Positions 44,561-54,370 are shown, numbered from the stretch's first letter. The stretch is DNA of 58,023 nt from Alloprevotella sp. OH1205_COT-284 (GCF_003859795.1 NZ_RQYI01000013.1:1-58023), one strand, 5' to 3'. Notes: generated by a model from the letters alone, not told the origin. Numbers and translations: made by a program.

Positions 44561-45634
44561 ATGAAAAAGTACAATTTTGGCGCAGGCCCCTCCATTCTTC
44601 CCCAACAAGTCATTAAAGCCACCGTCGAAGCCTGCACCGACTTCGACGGCCTCGGCCTTTCGCTCATGGAAATCAGTCACCGCACCAAGAATTTCCAAGC
44701 CGTCATCGACGAAGCCGTCGCTCTTGTCAAAGAGCTGCTCAACGTGCCCGAAGGTTACAGCGTTCTCTTCTTGGGCGGCGGTGCTTCGACCCAATTCTGC
44801 TACGTCCCCTTCAATCTCATGGAGAAAAAGGCGGCCTATCTCAACACCGGCGTCTGGGCGAAAAAAGCCCTGAAAGAAGCCAAACTCTTCGGCGAAGCGG
44901 TGGAAGTGGCTTCGAGTGCGGACGCCAACTACTCCTACATACCCAAAGGCTACGACATCCCGACCGATGCCGACTACTTCCACATCACGACCAACAACAC
45001 CATCTACGGCACCGAACTGCATACCGACATCGACAGCCCCGTGCCCGTCGTGGCCGACATGTCGAGCGATATATTTTCGCGCGTCATCGATGTAAAGAAA
45101 TATGCCCTCATCTACGGCGGTGCGCAGAAAAATCTGTCGATGGCCGGTGTCACTTTCGTTATCGTCCGCAACGACATTCTCGGCAAAGTGAGCCGTCCGC
45201 TCCCTACGATGATCGACTACCGCACACACATCGACAAGGGCAGCATGTTCAACACACCTCCCGTCGTGCCCATCTACACCTGCCTGCAAACTCTCCGCTG
45301 GATTAAGGAAAACGGCGGTGTTCCGGCGATGGAAAAATTGGCTCGCGAGCGTGCCCGGCTGCTTTACGACGAAATCGACCGCAACCCCTTCTTCCGCGGC
45401 ACCGTCACCGACAAGGCCGACCGCAGCTACATGAACATCTGCTTCGTCATGGCCGACGACAAACAAGAACTCGAAACCGAATTTCTCGAATTTGCCACCT
45501 CGCGCGGCATGCACGGCATCAAGGGACACCGCAGCGTGGGCGGTTTCCGCGCTTCGACCTACAACGCCATGCCCGTTGAGGGCGTCGAGGCACTCGTCGC
45601 AACGATGCAGGAGTTTGAACGCCTCCACTCCTAA
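44561..45634 (+). CDS. serC: Phosphoserine aminotransferase
   Basis: A 357-residue PLP enzyme that converts 3-phosphohydroxypyruvate and glutamate to phosphoserine. It begins [16 protein letters not shown], has [16 protein letters not shown], the PLP lysine in [12 protein letters not shown], and the C-terminal [18 protein letters not shown]. The start is the ATG at 44561; the frame upstream covers the secA terminator. First gene of serC-serA-DUF1015. Confidence 0.95.
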   Translation: MKKYNFGAGPSILPQQVIKATVEACTDFDGLGLSLMEISHRTKNFQAVIDEAVALVKELLNVPEGYSVLFLGGGASTQFCYVPFNLMEKKAAYLNTGVWAKKALKEAKLFGEAVEVASSADANYSYIPKGYDIPTDADYFHITTNNTIYGTELHTDIDSPVPVVADMSSDIFSRVIDVKKYALIYGGAQKNLSMAGVTFVIVRNDILGKVSRPLPTMIDYRTHIDKGSMFNTPPVVPIYTCLQTLRWIKENGGVPAMEKLARERARLLYDEIDRNPFFRGTVTDKADRSYMNICFVMADDKQELETEFLEFATSRGMHGIKGHRSVGGFRASTYNAMPVEGVEALVATMQEFERLHS

Positions 45635-45826
45635 CGCCACACTGCCCTTCTCCGCGCCGCTTGCGGTTGTCGGGGAGGGGCAACGGCCGACCGCCGCCTT
45701 CATTGAGACGTTTCGCCCCACGCCCTCGTCTTTCCACCCACATTTCGGTTGCCGCGCTCCCCATTCCGCCCCACGGCGCGACCGACGGAGCCGACATTTC
45801 CTCTCCTAACATCGTCACCTCACGCC

Positions 45827-46747
45827 ATGAAAATACTCATTGCCACCGAGAAACCCTTTGCCAAAGTTGCCGTGAACGGCATCAGAAAAATCATCGAAGA
45901 AGCCGGCCACGAATTCGCCCTTCTCGAACACTACACCGAAAAATCCCAACTTCTCCAAGCCGTGGCCGATGTCCATGCCCTCATCGTCCGCAGCGACATC
46001 ATCGACGCCGAAGTTTTCGCCGCCGCGCCCCACCTGCAAATCGTCGTGCGCGCCGGTGCCGGCTATGACAACATCGACCTCGCAACGGCCACCGCCCGCA
46101 ACGTGGTGGTGATGAACACCCCCGGACAGAATGCCAATGCCGTGGCCGAACTCGTTTTCGGCCTGCTGCTCTACAACGCCCGAAAGCATTTCGACGGCAA
46201 GTCGGGCTATGAACTGAAAGGCAAACACATCGGCATCCTCGCCTACGGCAACGTGGGCAAAAACGTGGCACGCATCGCCAAAGGCATGGGCATGGAAGTG
46301 TCGGCCTACGATTTTTTCAACCGCATTGAGCTTATCGAAGCCGACGGCGTTTATGCCCACCACAATCGCTACGACCTCGTGGCCAAATGCGACATTGTGA
46401 GCCTGCACATACCCGCCACCCCCGAAACGGTGAAAAGCGTAAACCGGGAGATGCTCGAACTCATGAAACCCGGTGCCATTCTCGTCAACACCGCCCGTAA
46501 GGAAATCATCGACGAGCCGGAGCTGCTCGCCCTCTTCAAAGAGCGCACCGATCTGACCTACATCACCGACATTCGTCCCGACCTGCACGATCAATTTGTC
46601 GAAGCACTCGGCGACCGCTACTTCGCACCGCCCAAAAAGATGGGTGCCCAAACGGCCGAAGCCAACATCAATGCCGGCCTTGCCGCAGCCCGACAAATCA
46701 CGGCATTCTTTGCCACGGGTTGCACCACCTTTCAAGTAAACAAATAG
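45827..46747 (+). CDS. serA: D-3-phosphoglycerate dehydrogenase (short type)
   Basis: A 306-residue D-isomer 2-hydroxyacid dehydrogenase. It has the substrate-domain motif VVRAGAGYDNIDL, a Rossmann fold with ILAYGNVGKNVA, LHIPATPETVKSVN, and NTARKEIIDEPEL. It lacks the C-terminal ACT/ASB domains of long SerA, so serine feedback through ACT is unlikely. Placed between serC and DUF1015, it should be the phosphoglycerate dehydrogenase of the serine pathway. Confidence 0.9.
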   Translation: MKILIATEKPFAKVAVNGIRKIIEEAGHEFALLEHYTEKSQLLQAVADVHALIVRSDIIDAEVFAAAPHLQIVVRAGAGYDNIDLATATARNVVVMNTPGQNANAVAELVFGLLLYNARKHFDGKSGYELKGKHIGILAYGNVGKNVARIAKGMGMEVSAYDFFNRIELIEADGVYAHHNRYDLVAKCDIVSLHIPATPETVKSVNREMLELMKPGAILVNTARKEIIDEPELLALFKERTDLTYITDIRPDLHDQFVEALGDRYFAPPKKMGAQTAEANINAGLAAARQITAFFATGCTTFQVNK

Positions 46748-46750
46748 TTT

Positions 46751-46803
46751 GCCGAGCCATTGTCGCGTTCTCTTTCTCTGCGAAGGAGAACGACCGGCTC
46801 GGC
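46751..46803 (+). promoter_or_regulatory. Long hairpin between serA and the DUF1015 gene
   Basis: Outer arms GCCGAGCC/GGCTCGGC enclose inner arms GTTCTC/GAGAAC. No T-run follows, so it may be a processing or stabilising structure, or a weak terminator, inside the serC operon. Confidence 0.55.
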
Positions 46804-46837
46804 CGTATGCTTTCACACACACCTTAAATCTACGACC

Positions 46838-48085
46838 ATGCCCCGCATCAAACCCTTCCGCGGCATTCGGCCGCCCCGGCACCTCGTTGCCGCCATCGCC
46901 TCTCAACCCTACGACGTGCTCAACTCCGAAGAAGCCCGCCTCGAAGCCGGCGACAACGAGAAGTCGCTCTATCACATCATCAAGCCCGAAATCAATTTTC
47001 CCCCCGGCACTTCCGAATACGACGAACGCGTCTATGCCTCCGCGCGCGAGCAGCTGCAACATTTCCTCAAAGAGGGCTGGCTCGTGCAAGACGACACCGA
47101 GCGATACTATCTCTACGCGCAAACCATGAACCGCAAGACGCAATACGGCATCATCGTCTGCGCGCACGTGGACGACTACAAAGACGGCCTCATCAAAAAG
47201 CACGAACTCACCCGCCGCGCCAAAGAAGACGACCGCATGCGCCACATCAACGCCACCGACGCCCACATCGGTCCGGCCTTTCTGGCCTATCGCCACAACC
47301 CCACCCTGCTCGCCCTCATCGAGCGCATAGCCGCCGGTGTGCCCGAATACGACTTCATCGCCGCGCCCGACGGTTTCGGCCACAAACTTTGGCTCATCGA
47401 CAGCCCCGAAGACATCGACACCGTCACCCACGAATTTGCCGCCATGCCCTGCCTCTACATCGCCGACGGACACCACCGCAGTGCCGCCGCCGCACGCGTG
47501 GGTTTGGAGCGTGCCGCCGCCAATCCCCACAACACCGGCCGCGAAGAATACAACTACTACATGGCCGTCTGCTTCCCGGCCGAGCAACTCACCATTCTCG
47601 ACTACAACCGCGTCATCGCCGACCTCAACGGACTCACGCCGAAGGAGTTTCTCGACATGCTCAACGACAACTTCCTCGTCGAGGAGCGCGGCACGACACC
47701 CTTCCGCCCCTCTCGTCCGCATCAGTTTTCGCTCTATCTCGAAGGCCTTTGGTACAGCCTCGACGCCCGTCCCGGCACCTACGACCCGACCGATCCCATC
47801 GGCGACTTGGACGTAGACATTTCTTCGCGCCTCATTCTCGACGAAATCCTCGGCATCGGCGATCTCCGCACCTCCGACCGCATTGATTTCGTGGGAGGTC
47901 TGCGCGGTCTTGAAGAGTTGAAACGCCGCGTGGACAGCGGCGAGATGAAAGCCGCCCTTGCCCTCTATCCCGTTTCGATGGAGCAGGTGATGCGCATTGC
48001 CGACACCGACAACATCATGCCGCCCAAGGCCACGTGGTTTGAGCCGAAACTCCGCTCCGGCATCGTCATTCACGCCATTGAGTGA
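46838..48085 (+). CDS. DUF1015-family protein of the serine locus
   Basis: A 415-residue DUF1015 protein (MPRIKPFRGIRPP..., PYDVLNSEEARLEA, YADGHHRSAAAARV). Function unknown; it is very often found next to serC and serA, as here. The motif ADGHHR (about residues 208-213) resembles the GHHR-type motif of ParB/Srx-fold proteins, some of which are free-serine kinases (SerK, SbnI). This suggests, as inference only, a role in phosphoserine or serine turnover. The start is at ATG 46838 after the hairpin. Confidence 0.85.
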   Translation: MPRIKPFRGIRPPRHLVAAIASQPYDVLNSEEARLEAGDNEKSLYHIIKPEINFPPGTSEYDERVYASAREQLQHFLKEGWLVQDDTERYYLYAQTMNRKTQYGIIVCAHVDDYKDGLIKKHELTRRAKEDDRMRHINATDAHIGPAFLAYRHNPTLLALIERIAAGVPEYDFIAAPDGFGHKLWLIDSPEDIDTVTHEFAAMPCLYIADGHHRSAAAARVGLERAAANPHNTGREEYNYYMAVCFPAEQLTILDYNRVIADLNGLTPKEFLDMLNDNFLVEERGTTPFRPSRPHQFSLYLEGLWYSLDARPGTYDPTDPIGDLDVDISSRLILDEILGIGDLRTSDRIDFVGGLRGLEELKRRVDSGEMKAALALYPVSMEQVMRIADTDNIMPPKATWFEPKLRSGIVIHAIE

Positions 48086-48122
48086 GCCGCGCCGCAGTCT
48101 TCTCCCAAACGCGATTGCACAA

Positions 48123-48164
48123 AAAGGCCATGATCCACGCTGATTGCCGTGAATCATGGCCTTT
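48123..48164 (+). terminator. Terminator of the serC operon
   Basis: Arms AAAGGCCATGAT and ATCATGGCCTTT (12 bp) with an inner CACG/CGTG helix. It lies 37 nt after the DUF1015 stop; the T-run is short (CTTTCTC). Confidence 0.75.
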
Positions 48165-48259
48165 CTCGTCGGCGGAGAAACACCGCGGGCGGCCGAAGCC
48201 GCGACGCTCAACAAGGGAGGCGGGGAGGGAATGCCGCCCGGTTTCGACTCGTCAGAGGA

Positions 48260-48430
48260 CTATTCGTTGCTCCATTTATCTCCGAAATCTTCCAACTTGT
48301 TGGTATAGATTTCTTCCTCGCGGTCTACTTTTTGCGATGAACGGCCGTCCATCGTAAGACTGCCATTCATCAGTCCTTCGGCTTGAAAGAAAATCACTTG
48401 TACCTGTGGGGCGAAATACGTTTTTTTCAT
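48260..48430 (-). CDS. 56-residue peptide of Bacteroidales MKK-type small protein family
   Basis: The peptide starts MKKTYFAPQVQVIFFQAEGLMNGS and ends with an acidic tail (EDFGDKWSNE). Short proteins with an MKK(T/S)Y...P...V.V......LM..S start are common in Prevotella-like genomes, usually unannotated as to function. I chose the ATG at 48430 because this motif starts there; the longer frame to 48610 has no such support. No signal cleavage site or membrane helix is clear. It could encode a secreted peptide or pheromone-like precursor, but that is only an idea. Confidence 0.6.
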   Translation of the reverse strand: MKKTYFAPQVQVIFFQAEGLMNGSLTMDGRSSQKVDREEEIYTNKLEDFGDKWSNE

Positions 48431-48579
48431 TGAGTTTGAAGTATGTTGTTTATTCTTTTTGTATCGGTATTCTTTTCTCCGCCGCGGTTCGAATCGTTTC
48501 CCGGTTGTTGTTTCGTTCCGTCCGAAAACCACGCCGTCGTGCGGCGTCGTTGCCCCTTTCCGGTCGGTGACAGGCCTTA

Positions 48580-49563
48580 TCAAACGGGCACAACGTAGGT
48601 TTCGATGCAAGAGAAGCGGTCGTTGCCGCAGGGGCGGATGTCGGCAAATTTTGTGAGTGCCGGAAGCATCACGGTTTCACCGGCGCGCAAAGTCGTTTCG
48701 TTGCCGCGATCGTCGATGACTTGTGCCGTTCCCTCGAAAGCCACGAGAATGACAAACGAGTCGATCTCGCCATAGTCGGCGCGAAGGGGGCGCGTGAGGT
48801 GGTAGAGCGAGGTGGTAAACTGCGGATGCCGTTCCAACTCGATCCGCTTGTTTTCTGTCGGCTCATAAGCGGTGCGATGATCGCTTCGGGTCGAAAAGTT
48901 CAGTGCTTCACGGGCTTGTTCGACGTGCAATTCGCGCTTTCGCCCGTCGGCATCGATGCGATCGAAGTCGTAGACGCGATAGGTCAGATCGCTCGACTGC
49001 TGAATTTCGATGATGAAATTTCCTCGCCCGATGCTGTGAATTTGTCCTGCCGGTATGAAGAAGCAATCGCCCGGCCGGGTTTCGTAGTGTGCCAAGGCCT
49101 CGGTGATGCGCCCTTCGGCCATGAGGTTGTCGTAGTCTTGCGGTGTGAGGGCGCGGTTGAAACCGCAGTAGAGGTCTGCACCGGGGTGGGTTTGGACGAC
49201 ATACCACATTTCGGTCTTTCCGTAGGGTTTTCCGGCCACACGCTGTGCCATTTCGTCGTCGGGATGCACTTGTATGGAGAGCGCACGATCGGCACTGATG
49301 AATTTGACGAGGAGCGGAAATTCCTTTCCGTAGCGGCGCAGGTTTTCGGTGCCGACAAAGTCCGCTCCATACTGTTCGATGAGTTGCCGGAGTGTTTTTC
49401 CGGCGTCGTCGCCCTCGGCCACGGGCGTTTCGTCGCCCGGCACTCCCGACACCTCCCAGCTTTCGCCGACATATTGAGGTTGAGAGAGTTGTTTGAGTGC
49501 GACGATGTCGCGACCGCCCCAAAGCGGAGTTTTGAGGACGGGAGTGAATTTGAGTGGGTTCAT
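48580..49563 (-). CDS. manA: Mannose-6-phosphate isomerase, class I
   Basis: A 327-residue type I phosphomannose isomerase (cupin fold) that links fructose-6-phosphate and mannose-6-phosphate. Metal ligands are visible: SIQVHPDDEMA, GKTEMWYV, and FFIPAGQIHSIGRGNFIIEIQQSSDLTYRVYD. The start MNPLKFTPVLKTPLWGGRD is the family's typical beginning. A minus-strand -7 box TATCTTTG lies at 49602-49609. Confidence 0.94.
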   Translation of the reverse strand: MNPLKFTPVLKTPLWGGRDIVALKQLSQPQYVGESWEVSGVPGDETPVAEGDDAGKTLRQLIEQYGADFVGTENLRRYGKEFPLLVKFISADRALSIQVHPDDEMAQRVAGKPYGKTEMWYVVQTHPGADLYCGFNRALTPQDYDNLMAEGRITEALAHYETRPGDCFFIPAGQIHSIGRGNFIIEIQQSSDLTYRVYDFDRIDADGRKRELHVEQAREALNFSTRSDHRTAYEPTENKRIELERHPQFTTSLYHLTRPLRADYGEIDSFVILVAFEGTAQVIDDRGNETTLRAGETVMLPALTKFADIRPCGNDRFSCIETYVVPV

Positions 49564-49601
49564 AGTTTAGGACAAGCCGATCTTAGGGCGGCCTGCGAGG
49601 A

Positions 49602-49609
49602 CAAAGATA
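49602..49609 (-). promoter_or_regulatory. Candidate -7 box for manA
   Basis: Minus-strand TATCTTTG, 38 nt before the manA ATG; no exact TTTG at -33. Confidence 0.5.
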
Positions 49610-49689
49610 CGTTTTTCCGACGACAATGGTATGATTTTTAGTTGCTTTTGTCAAAAAATCGATATTTCGGACGGGATTTTGCAGACAAG

Positions 49690-49749
49690 GAGTAAAAAAA
49701 AACTACCTAACGAGTAGGATTTTCTACCTAACGAGTAGAAATTTCTACT
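49690..49749 (+). repeat. 21-nt-period repeat, locus 5
   Basis: Two full units (49708-49728, 49729-49749) of the form TAACGAGTAG + A/T-rich + CTACC/T, preceded by a partial unit. The end can fold back (AACGAGTAG with CTACTCGTT). It lies in the 303-nt gap between manA and ddh, where no gene is seen. Confidence 0.75.
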
Positions 49750-49866
49750 CGTTACCTTTTTTCGTTTTCCTCCTTTCTTGTTTTTTTCGCCACACGGGCG
49801 GTGTTTCCGAGCCGGTGTTTCCGCCGCGGCCGCCCCTTTTGCACGGAGCGGCCGCGGGGCACGGAT

Positions 49867-50769
49867 TTACACGAGGCGGTCGATGTGTTGCTCCCGATCG
49901 CCGGGGAGATAGTCGATGACGGGAATTTCGATCATGGTGTAGGCACCGGGCTGCTGCTTCATCGAGGCGCGTGCCACGTTGATGAGCACCTGCGCGGTGA
50001 GGGCGGGGTTGTTGATGCGCATATTGAACTCGAAGAGTTGGTTGTGCGTTTTGCCCGACACGCCCTTGCGCGTGAGGTTCACACCGTGTCCTACGTCGTT
50101 GAGTTCATCGACCGATGCGACTTGCCTGACGTGGGTTTCGTCGTTCACGAAATAGGGGTCGGCCTTGATGGCGGCTTCCACGGTTTTGAAATCGGCACCT
50201 TCTTCCAGCTCCACATAGACCATGCGACGATGAATGCTTGTGCCGAGGGGAATGGTCATGGAGAGCGCGTCGCGCACTCCTTCGATGGCGCGCACCGCCA
50301 CGGAGTGCCCCATGGAGCGGCCGGGGCCGAAGTTGGTGTAGGTCACGCCCTGCGGCGCAAGACTCTCGACGAGGGTGCGCACGACGGAGTCCGAACCGGG
50401 ATCCCAGCCTGCGGCAATCACGCTGACCGCACCGTGGCGTTTGGCCTCGGCGTCGAGGCTGCGGCGGAGGGCTACGATTTGCGAATGGATGTCGAAAGAA
50501 TCGACCGTGTTGATGCCCAACGACAAACAGCGTTTGGCATAGGTCTCGACGGAGCGGGTGGGGGTGGCGAGAACGGCCACGTCCACATCGTTCAGCTCGG
50601 CGATGTCGCTCACCACGGCATAGGGGGCAAGCTCGGCAGGACGAGCGGCCGAAACGCTGCGGCGCACGATACCGGCACACTCCATGTCGGGAGCGGCTTC
50701 GATGGCTTCGAGTGCAAATTTTCCGATATTGCCATAACCCACGATGGCGACACGAATTTTCTTTTCCAT
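49867..50769 (-). CDS. ddh: meso-Diaminopimelate dehydrogenase
   Basis: A 300-residue NADP-dependent dehydrogenase that makes meso-diaminopimelate in one step. It has the Rossmann motif [17 protein letters not shown], then [25 protein letters not shown], and [17 protein letters not shown]. Length is as usual. The ATG at 50769 starts the Rossmann strand. It lies downstream of a sodium:solute symporter gene on the same strand (132 nt). Confidence 0.95.
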   Translation of the reverse strand: MEKKIRVAIVGYGNIGKFALEAIEAAPDMECAGIVRRSVSAARPAELAPYAVVSDIAELNDVDVAVLATPTRSVETYAKRCLSLGINTVDSFDIHSQIVALRRSLDAEAKRHGAVSVIAAGWDPGSDSVVRTLVESLAPQGVTYTNFGPGRSMGHSVAVRAIEGVRDALSMTIPLGTSIHRRMVYVELEEGADFKTVEAAIKADPYFVNDETHVRQVASVDELNDVGHGVNLTRKGVSGKTHNQLFEFNMRINNPALTAQVLINVARASMKQQPGAYTMIEIPVIDYLPGDREQHIDRLV

Positions 50770-50901
50770 AAGTTTGGGAAGTGTTGAATGAGGATAGAGA
50801 AACGGGGTCGATGCCTCACGATCCGCAGTGTGACGTCGAGTTTCGGAAACAAATGTAGAAAAACGTCGCAAAACTTCGGTATCGTCTTGCGCTTTTTCCT
50901 T

Positions 50902-52365
50902 TTATTTTTTTTCGAGAGGCGATGTTTTTCTTCTTTCGGTTCGCAAAAGCCACAATCCCAAGGCCGTCAGTGCGCCGTTGAACAAGAGGAGTTCGTAGCC
51001 GAAGCGGTAGCCCCACCACACGGGGGCGAAGCGGTCGAGCAGGAAGCAAAGGAGCGGAGCGGCCATGCAGACCGCCGGCACAAAACGATCGCGCACGGCC
51101 GACGAGGAGAAAAGTCCGTAGGCATAGAGGCCGAGCAAGGGGCCATAGGTGTAGGAGGCAAGAACGTAGATGGCGTGGATGACGTTGCCGCTTCCGATGG
51201 CATCAAAGGCGAGGATGCACACATAGCAAACGACCACGACGGCAAGGTGTACGCGGCGGCGAAGATGCGTGTCGTCTTCGCGCCCGAAAAGGTCAATACA
51301 CGTGCTCGTGGTCAAGGCCGTTACCGCGCCGTCGGCGGCCGAGAAGGCGGCGGCAATGATGCCGACGCCGAAAGGCAACACCGCCCATGCTCCCAAATGC
51401 CCTTCGGCAACGAGCATCGGTAGCAGCTCGTCGCCTTTGAGAGGAGGGGCGATGCCGTCGAGCCGACAAACGTGGTGCAGCAAAATGCCGAGACCGAGAA
51501 ACAAGGCGTTGATCGGCAAAAAGGCCGCGCCATAGGCACACATGTCTTTTTGTGCCGAGCGCAGATCCCGACAGGTGAGGTTTTTCTGCATCATATCCTG
51601 ATCCAAACCCGTCATGACCACCACGATGAATATGCCGCTCAAAAACTGTCGCCAAAAAGCCTGCGGGCTCGCCATGTCCCACTCAAAAAGGCGACACATG
51701 GGGTCGGCCGCCACCATGCCCCACGCCTCGCCGACCGACACGTCGAGCCGCACCAACACCACGGCGATGATGCCCAACAAGGCCAAGACGAGGGCGAGGG
51801 TCTGAATGACATCGGTGTAGAGCAGGCCGGCCTGCCCCGTGCGGCGCGTGTAGAGCCAGATGAACAGCAGGTTGAGCCCGATGGTGAGCCAAAAGGGAAT
51901 GCCGAGCGGAGCGGCGATGAAGGCATGGAGCACGAGCGTGGCCAAATAGAGGCGCACCGTGGCGCCGGAAAGTTTGCTGATCAGAAAGAAGAGGGCGCCG
52001 GTGCGGTGGGAGATGCGGCCGAAACGCAGACGGAGATAGGTGTAAATACTCGTCAGCCGCAACCGATAGTAAACAGGCAAGAGCACAAAAGCCACCGCCA
52101 AATATCCGAAAAAGAAGCCGAGGCACATTTGCAGATAGGTCATGCCCGTCGTGGCGACCCAACCGGGCACGCTGACAAACGACACGCCCGAAATGCTCCC
52201 TGCCACCATGCCCACCGCCACCAACGGCCATGGGGCGCGACGGTGGGCACGATAGAAGGCGTCGTTGTTTGTGGAATGGCGACGGCACGCCACCAGACGC
52301 GCCACAAAAAGCAGCAAAAAAAAGTAGGCCGCAAGACCGGCCGACAGCAAGAGGGGAATGTTCAT
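50902..52365 (-). CDS. Sodium:solute symporter (SSS) family transporter
   Basis: A 487-residue inner-membrane protein with about 13 hydrophobic segments and SSS features (WPLVAVGMVAGSISGVSFVSVPGWVATTGMTY, then YTDVIQTLALV and GLDQDMMQKNLTCR). The start is set at ATG 52365 (MNIPLLLSAG); an upstream ATG in frame at 52404 gives an extra 13 residues. Substrate cannot be told from sequence. It lies between DUF4435 (57 nt upstream) and ddh. Confidence 0.88.
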   Translation of the reverse strand: MNIPLLLSAGLAAYFFLLLFVARLVACRRHSTNNDAFYRAHRRAPWPLVAVGMVAGSISGVSFVSVPGWVATTGMTYLQMCLGFFFGYLAVAFVLLPVYYRLRLTSIYTYLRLRFGRISHRTGALFFLISKLSGATVRLYLATLVLHAFIAAPLGIPFWLTIGLNLLFIWLYTRRTGQAGLLYTDVIQTLALVLALLGIIAVVLVRLDVSVGEAWGMVAADPMCRLFEWDMASPQAFWRQFLSGIFIVVVMTGLDQDMMQKNLTCRDLRSAQKDMCAYGAAFLPINALFLGLGILLHHVCRLDGIAPPLKGDELLPMLVAEGHLGAWAVLPFGVGIIAAAFSAADGAVTALTTSTCIDLFGREDDTHLRRRVHLAVVVVCYVCILAFDAIGSGNVIHAIYVLASYTYGPLLGLYAYGLFSSSAVRDRFVPAVCMAAPLLCFLLDRFAPVWWGYRFGYELLLFNGALTALGLWLLRTERRKTSPLEKK

Positions 52366-52422
52366 GAGCAAAGAAAAATAGAGCCGCCCCAAGATCGCAA
52401 ACACACCATGCGCAACAACCGA

Positions 52423-53418
52423 TCAGTCCTCCGAAGAGGAAGCCGGCGCAACAAGGGCGCGCGCACGCTCGACAATGGCCTTAAACTGCGGAGCGCGGTG
52501 GTAGGCCGTGTGTTTGCGTATCATTTCGTCGTAGGGGGCGATGGAGTTTTGATAGGCCGCCAGCTCGTTTTGCTTCTGCACACCGTGGCGGGCAAGACGA
52601 GAGATTTCGCGCTCGCGGTCGCGCCGCAAGGCATCGCAAACGGTGGAGAGGAGCGGACTGACCACAAGGTCGAACAGATCATGACCGCGCATGTAAAGAT
52701 AGGCCGTTGAGGGCGTCACGCCGAGCGAAAGAATGTCGTCGCGCAGCGGCTTGTAGGTGGCGCGCCCTTGGGGGAAATGGTGTTGCAGCCAGTTGATTTT
52801 TTTATTGACCCGATGGCGGAGCTGATCGAGCGTGATCTCGGGGTGCGCGAAGTTGATGCGCCGCAATTCGACAAGGTGTGCAAAATCGGAAAGGGAGAAC
52901 TGCGAAAACACACCATATTTATAAGCCCACACATTCCACACGAGCAGCGGAAAAACAATTTCGGAAAATTGTGCCAAAAAGCTCTCGAAGTCGAAAAGTT
53001 GTTTGTCGTTGAGCACGGCCATGACGCAGACTTGTTGAAGCGTGGGGGCGTAGCATTGCAAGTTTTCGATGGAATACACCCCCGTGTGCAAAACGTAGGG
53101 GGAAGTGCAGACGGTGTGGCTCGTGGGCGTCGCACCTTGCATGAGATAGTCGTAATCGGCATCGACACAGGCGATCATGTCGGGGCCGAGCCGATTGGAG
53201 AGGGCTATCTTTTTGCCCCGGCCGAGGGAGTCGCGCGAAGGGAGAATGACCTCAAAGCCCACCTCGTCGGTTTCGACTTCTGAAAGCAAATCGTTCCAAA
53301 AAAAAATGTCGTCGTAGCTCTCCACATAGACCACGATCTTGCGCCGTGCGCGACGCCCCTGCAACCGGTTGGCGGCAGAGATGTAGGCCGAATTCAGACG
53401 TGTGGAGAGTTTTTGCAT
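52423..53418 (-). CDS. DUF4435 protein with TOPRIM-like nuclease domain
   Basis: A 331-residue DUF4435 protein. The N-terminal part shows a TOPRIM pattern: VVYVESYDDIFFW with Glu near residue 33, and MIACVDADYDYL with the D-x-D near 85-87. DUF4435 is also the domain of AriB, the TOPRIM effector of the PARIS defence system, whose partner is an ABC-type ATPase. Here an ABC-type ATPase gene lies 101 nt upstream on the same strand. The proteins may form an OLD-like split ATPase-TOPRIM pair. Whether it is defence or housekeeping cannot be decided from sequence alone. Confidence 0.8.
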   Translation of the reverse strand: MQKLSTRLNSAYISAANRLQGRRARRKIVVYVESYDDIFFWNDLLSEVETDEVGFEVILPSRDSLGRGKKIALSNRLGPDMIACVDADYDYLMQGATPTSHTVCTSPYVLHTGVYSIENLQCYAPTLQQVCVMAVLNDKQLFDFESFLAQFSEIVFPLLVWNVWAYKYGVFSQFSLSDFAHLVELRRINFAHPEITLDQLRHRVNKKINWLQHHFPQGRATYKPLRDDILSLGVTPSTAYLYMRGHDLFDLVVSPLLSTVCDALRRDREREISRLARHGVQKQNELAAYQNSIAPYDEMIRKHTAYHRAPQFKAIVERARALVAPASSSED

Positions 53419-53519
53419 AAGTCAAGGGGCTTTGTATGGAAGTGCAAGGACGTTGCATGAAATATGCCGAGCGATGCGCGACGGCGGGCAGTTTTTTCAC
53501 GAGGCGGAGGGGCGGTGTC

Positions 53520-54347
53520 TCAGATCGTGATTTCGGAAACCTCCGTCACGGCATCTTCCCATCCGTCCATGATGACGGCCGGCGAGTGGGTGGTGAGAAT
53601 GATTTGGGCATTGGGGTTCAGGCGGCGCACCATGGAGATGAGCCGTTTTTGCCAATCGAAATGCAAACTCACCTCCGGTTCGTCCATAAACAAGACGTAG
53701 GGCAGATGGTCTTGGGTCAGAGCGGTGAGCAGAATGATGAGCATCTGCTTTTCGCCCGACGAGAGGACGTAGGGCGAGAGCGGCTCGTCATATTGATAGA
53801 AGCGCAATTCGTTGCTCTCGCGATCAATGTGCTTTCCGGTTTCCGAGAAGAGATCGTCCACCAAGTCCCAAAAGAGATTTTTGGCTTCGGAGGCTTCGGC
53901 AGCACGCTCCCTGACGGCAGGATCTCCGTTGGTAAGCAAGGCTATCATGCGGTTGCCCACATTGACTTGATAGTCGAGATAGCGTCGTTGGAGTTGGTAG
54001 AGCTGCCAATCAAGCTCGGTGGCGACGGCTGCATCTCCCAAGGAACCGAGCCGCTCGGCGACGATGGTGCGGCTGTCGAAAGAGCGAATGATGTCGTAGC
54101 GGATGCAGTCGGCATCGGAGGGCGAGAAATCGACCTCCACTCCCAAGCGCGCACCGGCGCGAATGGCTCCGGTCGGTGCCAGTCCGCTGATGTGCTGCAC
54201 CATGCGGTCGAGTATGGTGCTCTTGCCGGCACCGTTTTTTCCGCTCAACACGTTCACGCCCGGCTGCAAGTGCCACACGATGTGCTTGTGACCGCTCCAA
54301 AGGCTTTTGATCTCGATTTTAGAAATGTAGTCGGCATACTTAGGCAT
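53520..54347 (-). CDS. ABC-type AAA ATPase paired with DUF4435
   Basis: A 275-residue ATPase of the OLD/RecF-like ABC class. It has Walker A GKNGAGKST near residue 37, signature LSSGEKQML near 188, Walker B YVLFMDEPEVSLH near 211, and the H-loop ILTTHSPAVI near 239. The coiled-coil insertion is short, so it is a compact ATPase. I start it at the ATG at 54347, because a minus-strand -7 box (TAACTTTG) at 54371-54378 would leave the upstream in-frame ATG (54371) inside the promoter. It is the first gene of the minus-strand series ATPase, DUF4435, symporter, ddh. Confidence 0.85.
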   Translation of the reverse strand: MPKYADYISKIEIKSLWSGHKHIVWHLQPGVNVLSGKNGAGKSTILDRMVQHISGLAPTGAIRAGARLGVEVDFSPSDADCIRYDIIRSFDSRTIVAERLGSLGDAAVATELDWQLYQLQRRYLDYQVNVGNRMIALLTNGDPAVRERAAEASEAKNLFWDLVDDLFSETGKHIDRESNELRFYQYDEPLSPYVLSSGEKQMLIILLTALTQDHLPYVLFMDEPEVSLHFDWQKRLISMVRRLNPNAQIILTTHSPAVIMDGWEDAVTEVSEITI

Positions 54348-54370
54348 GGCGCAAAGAGTTTTGTTTGCCA

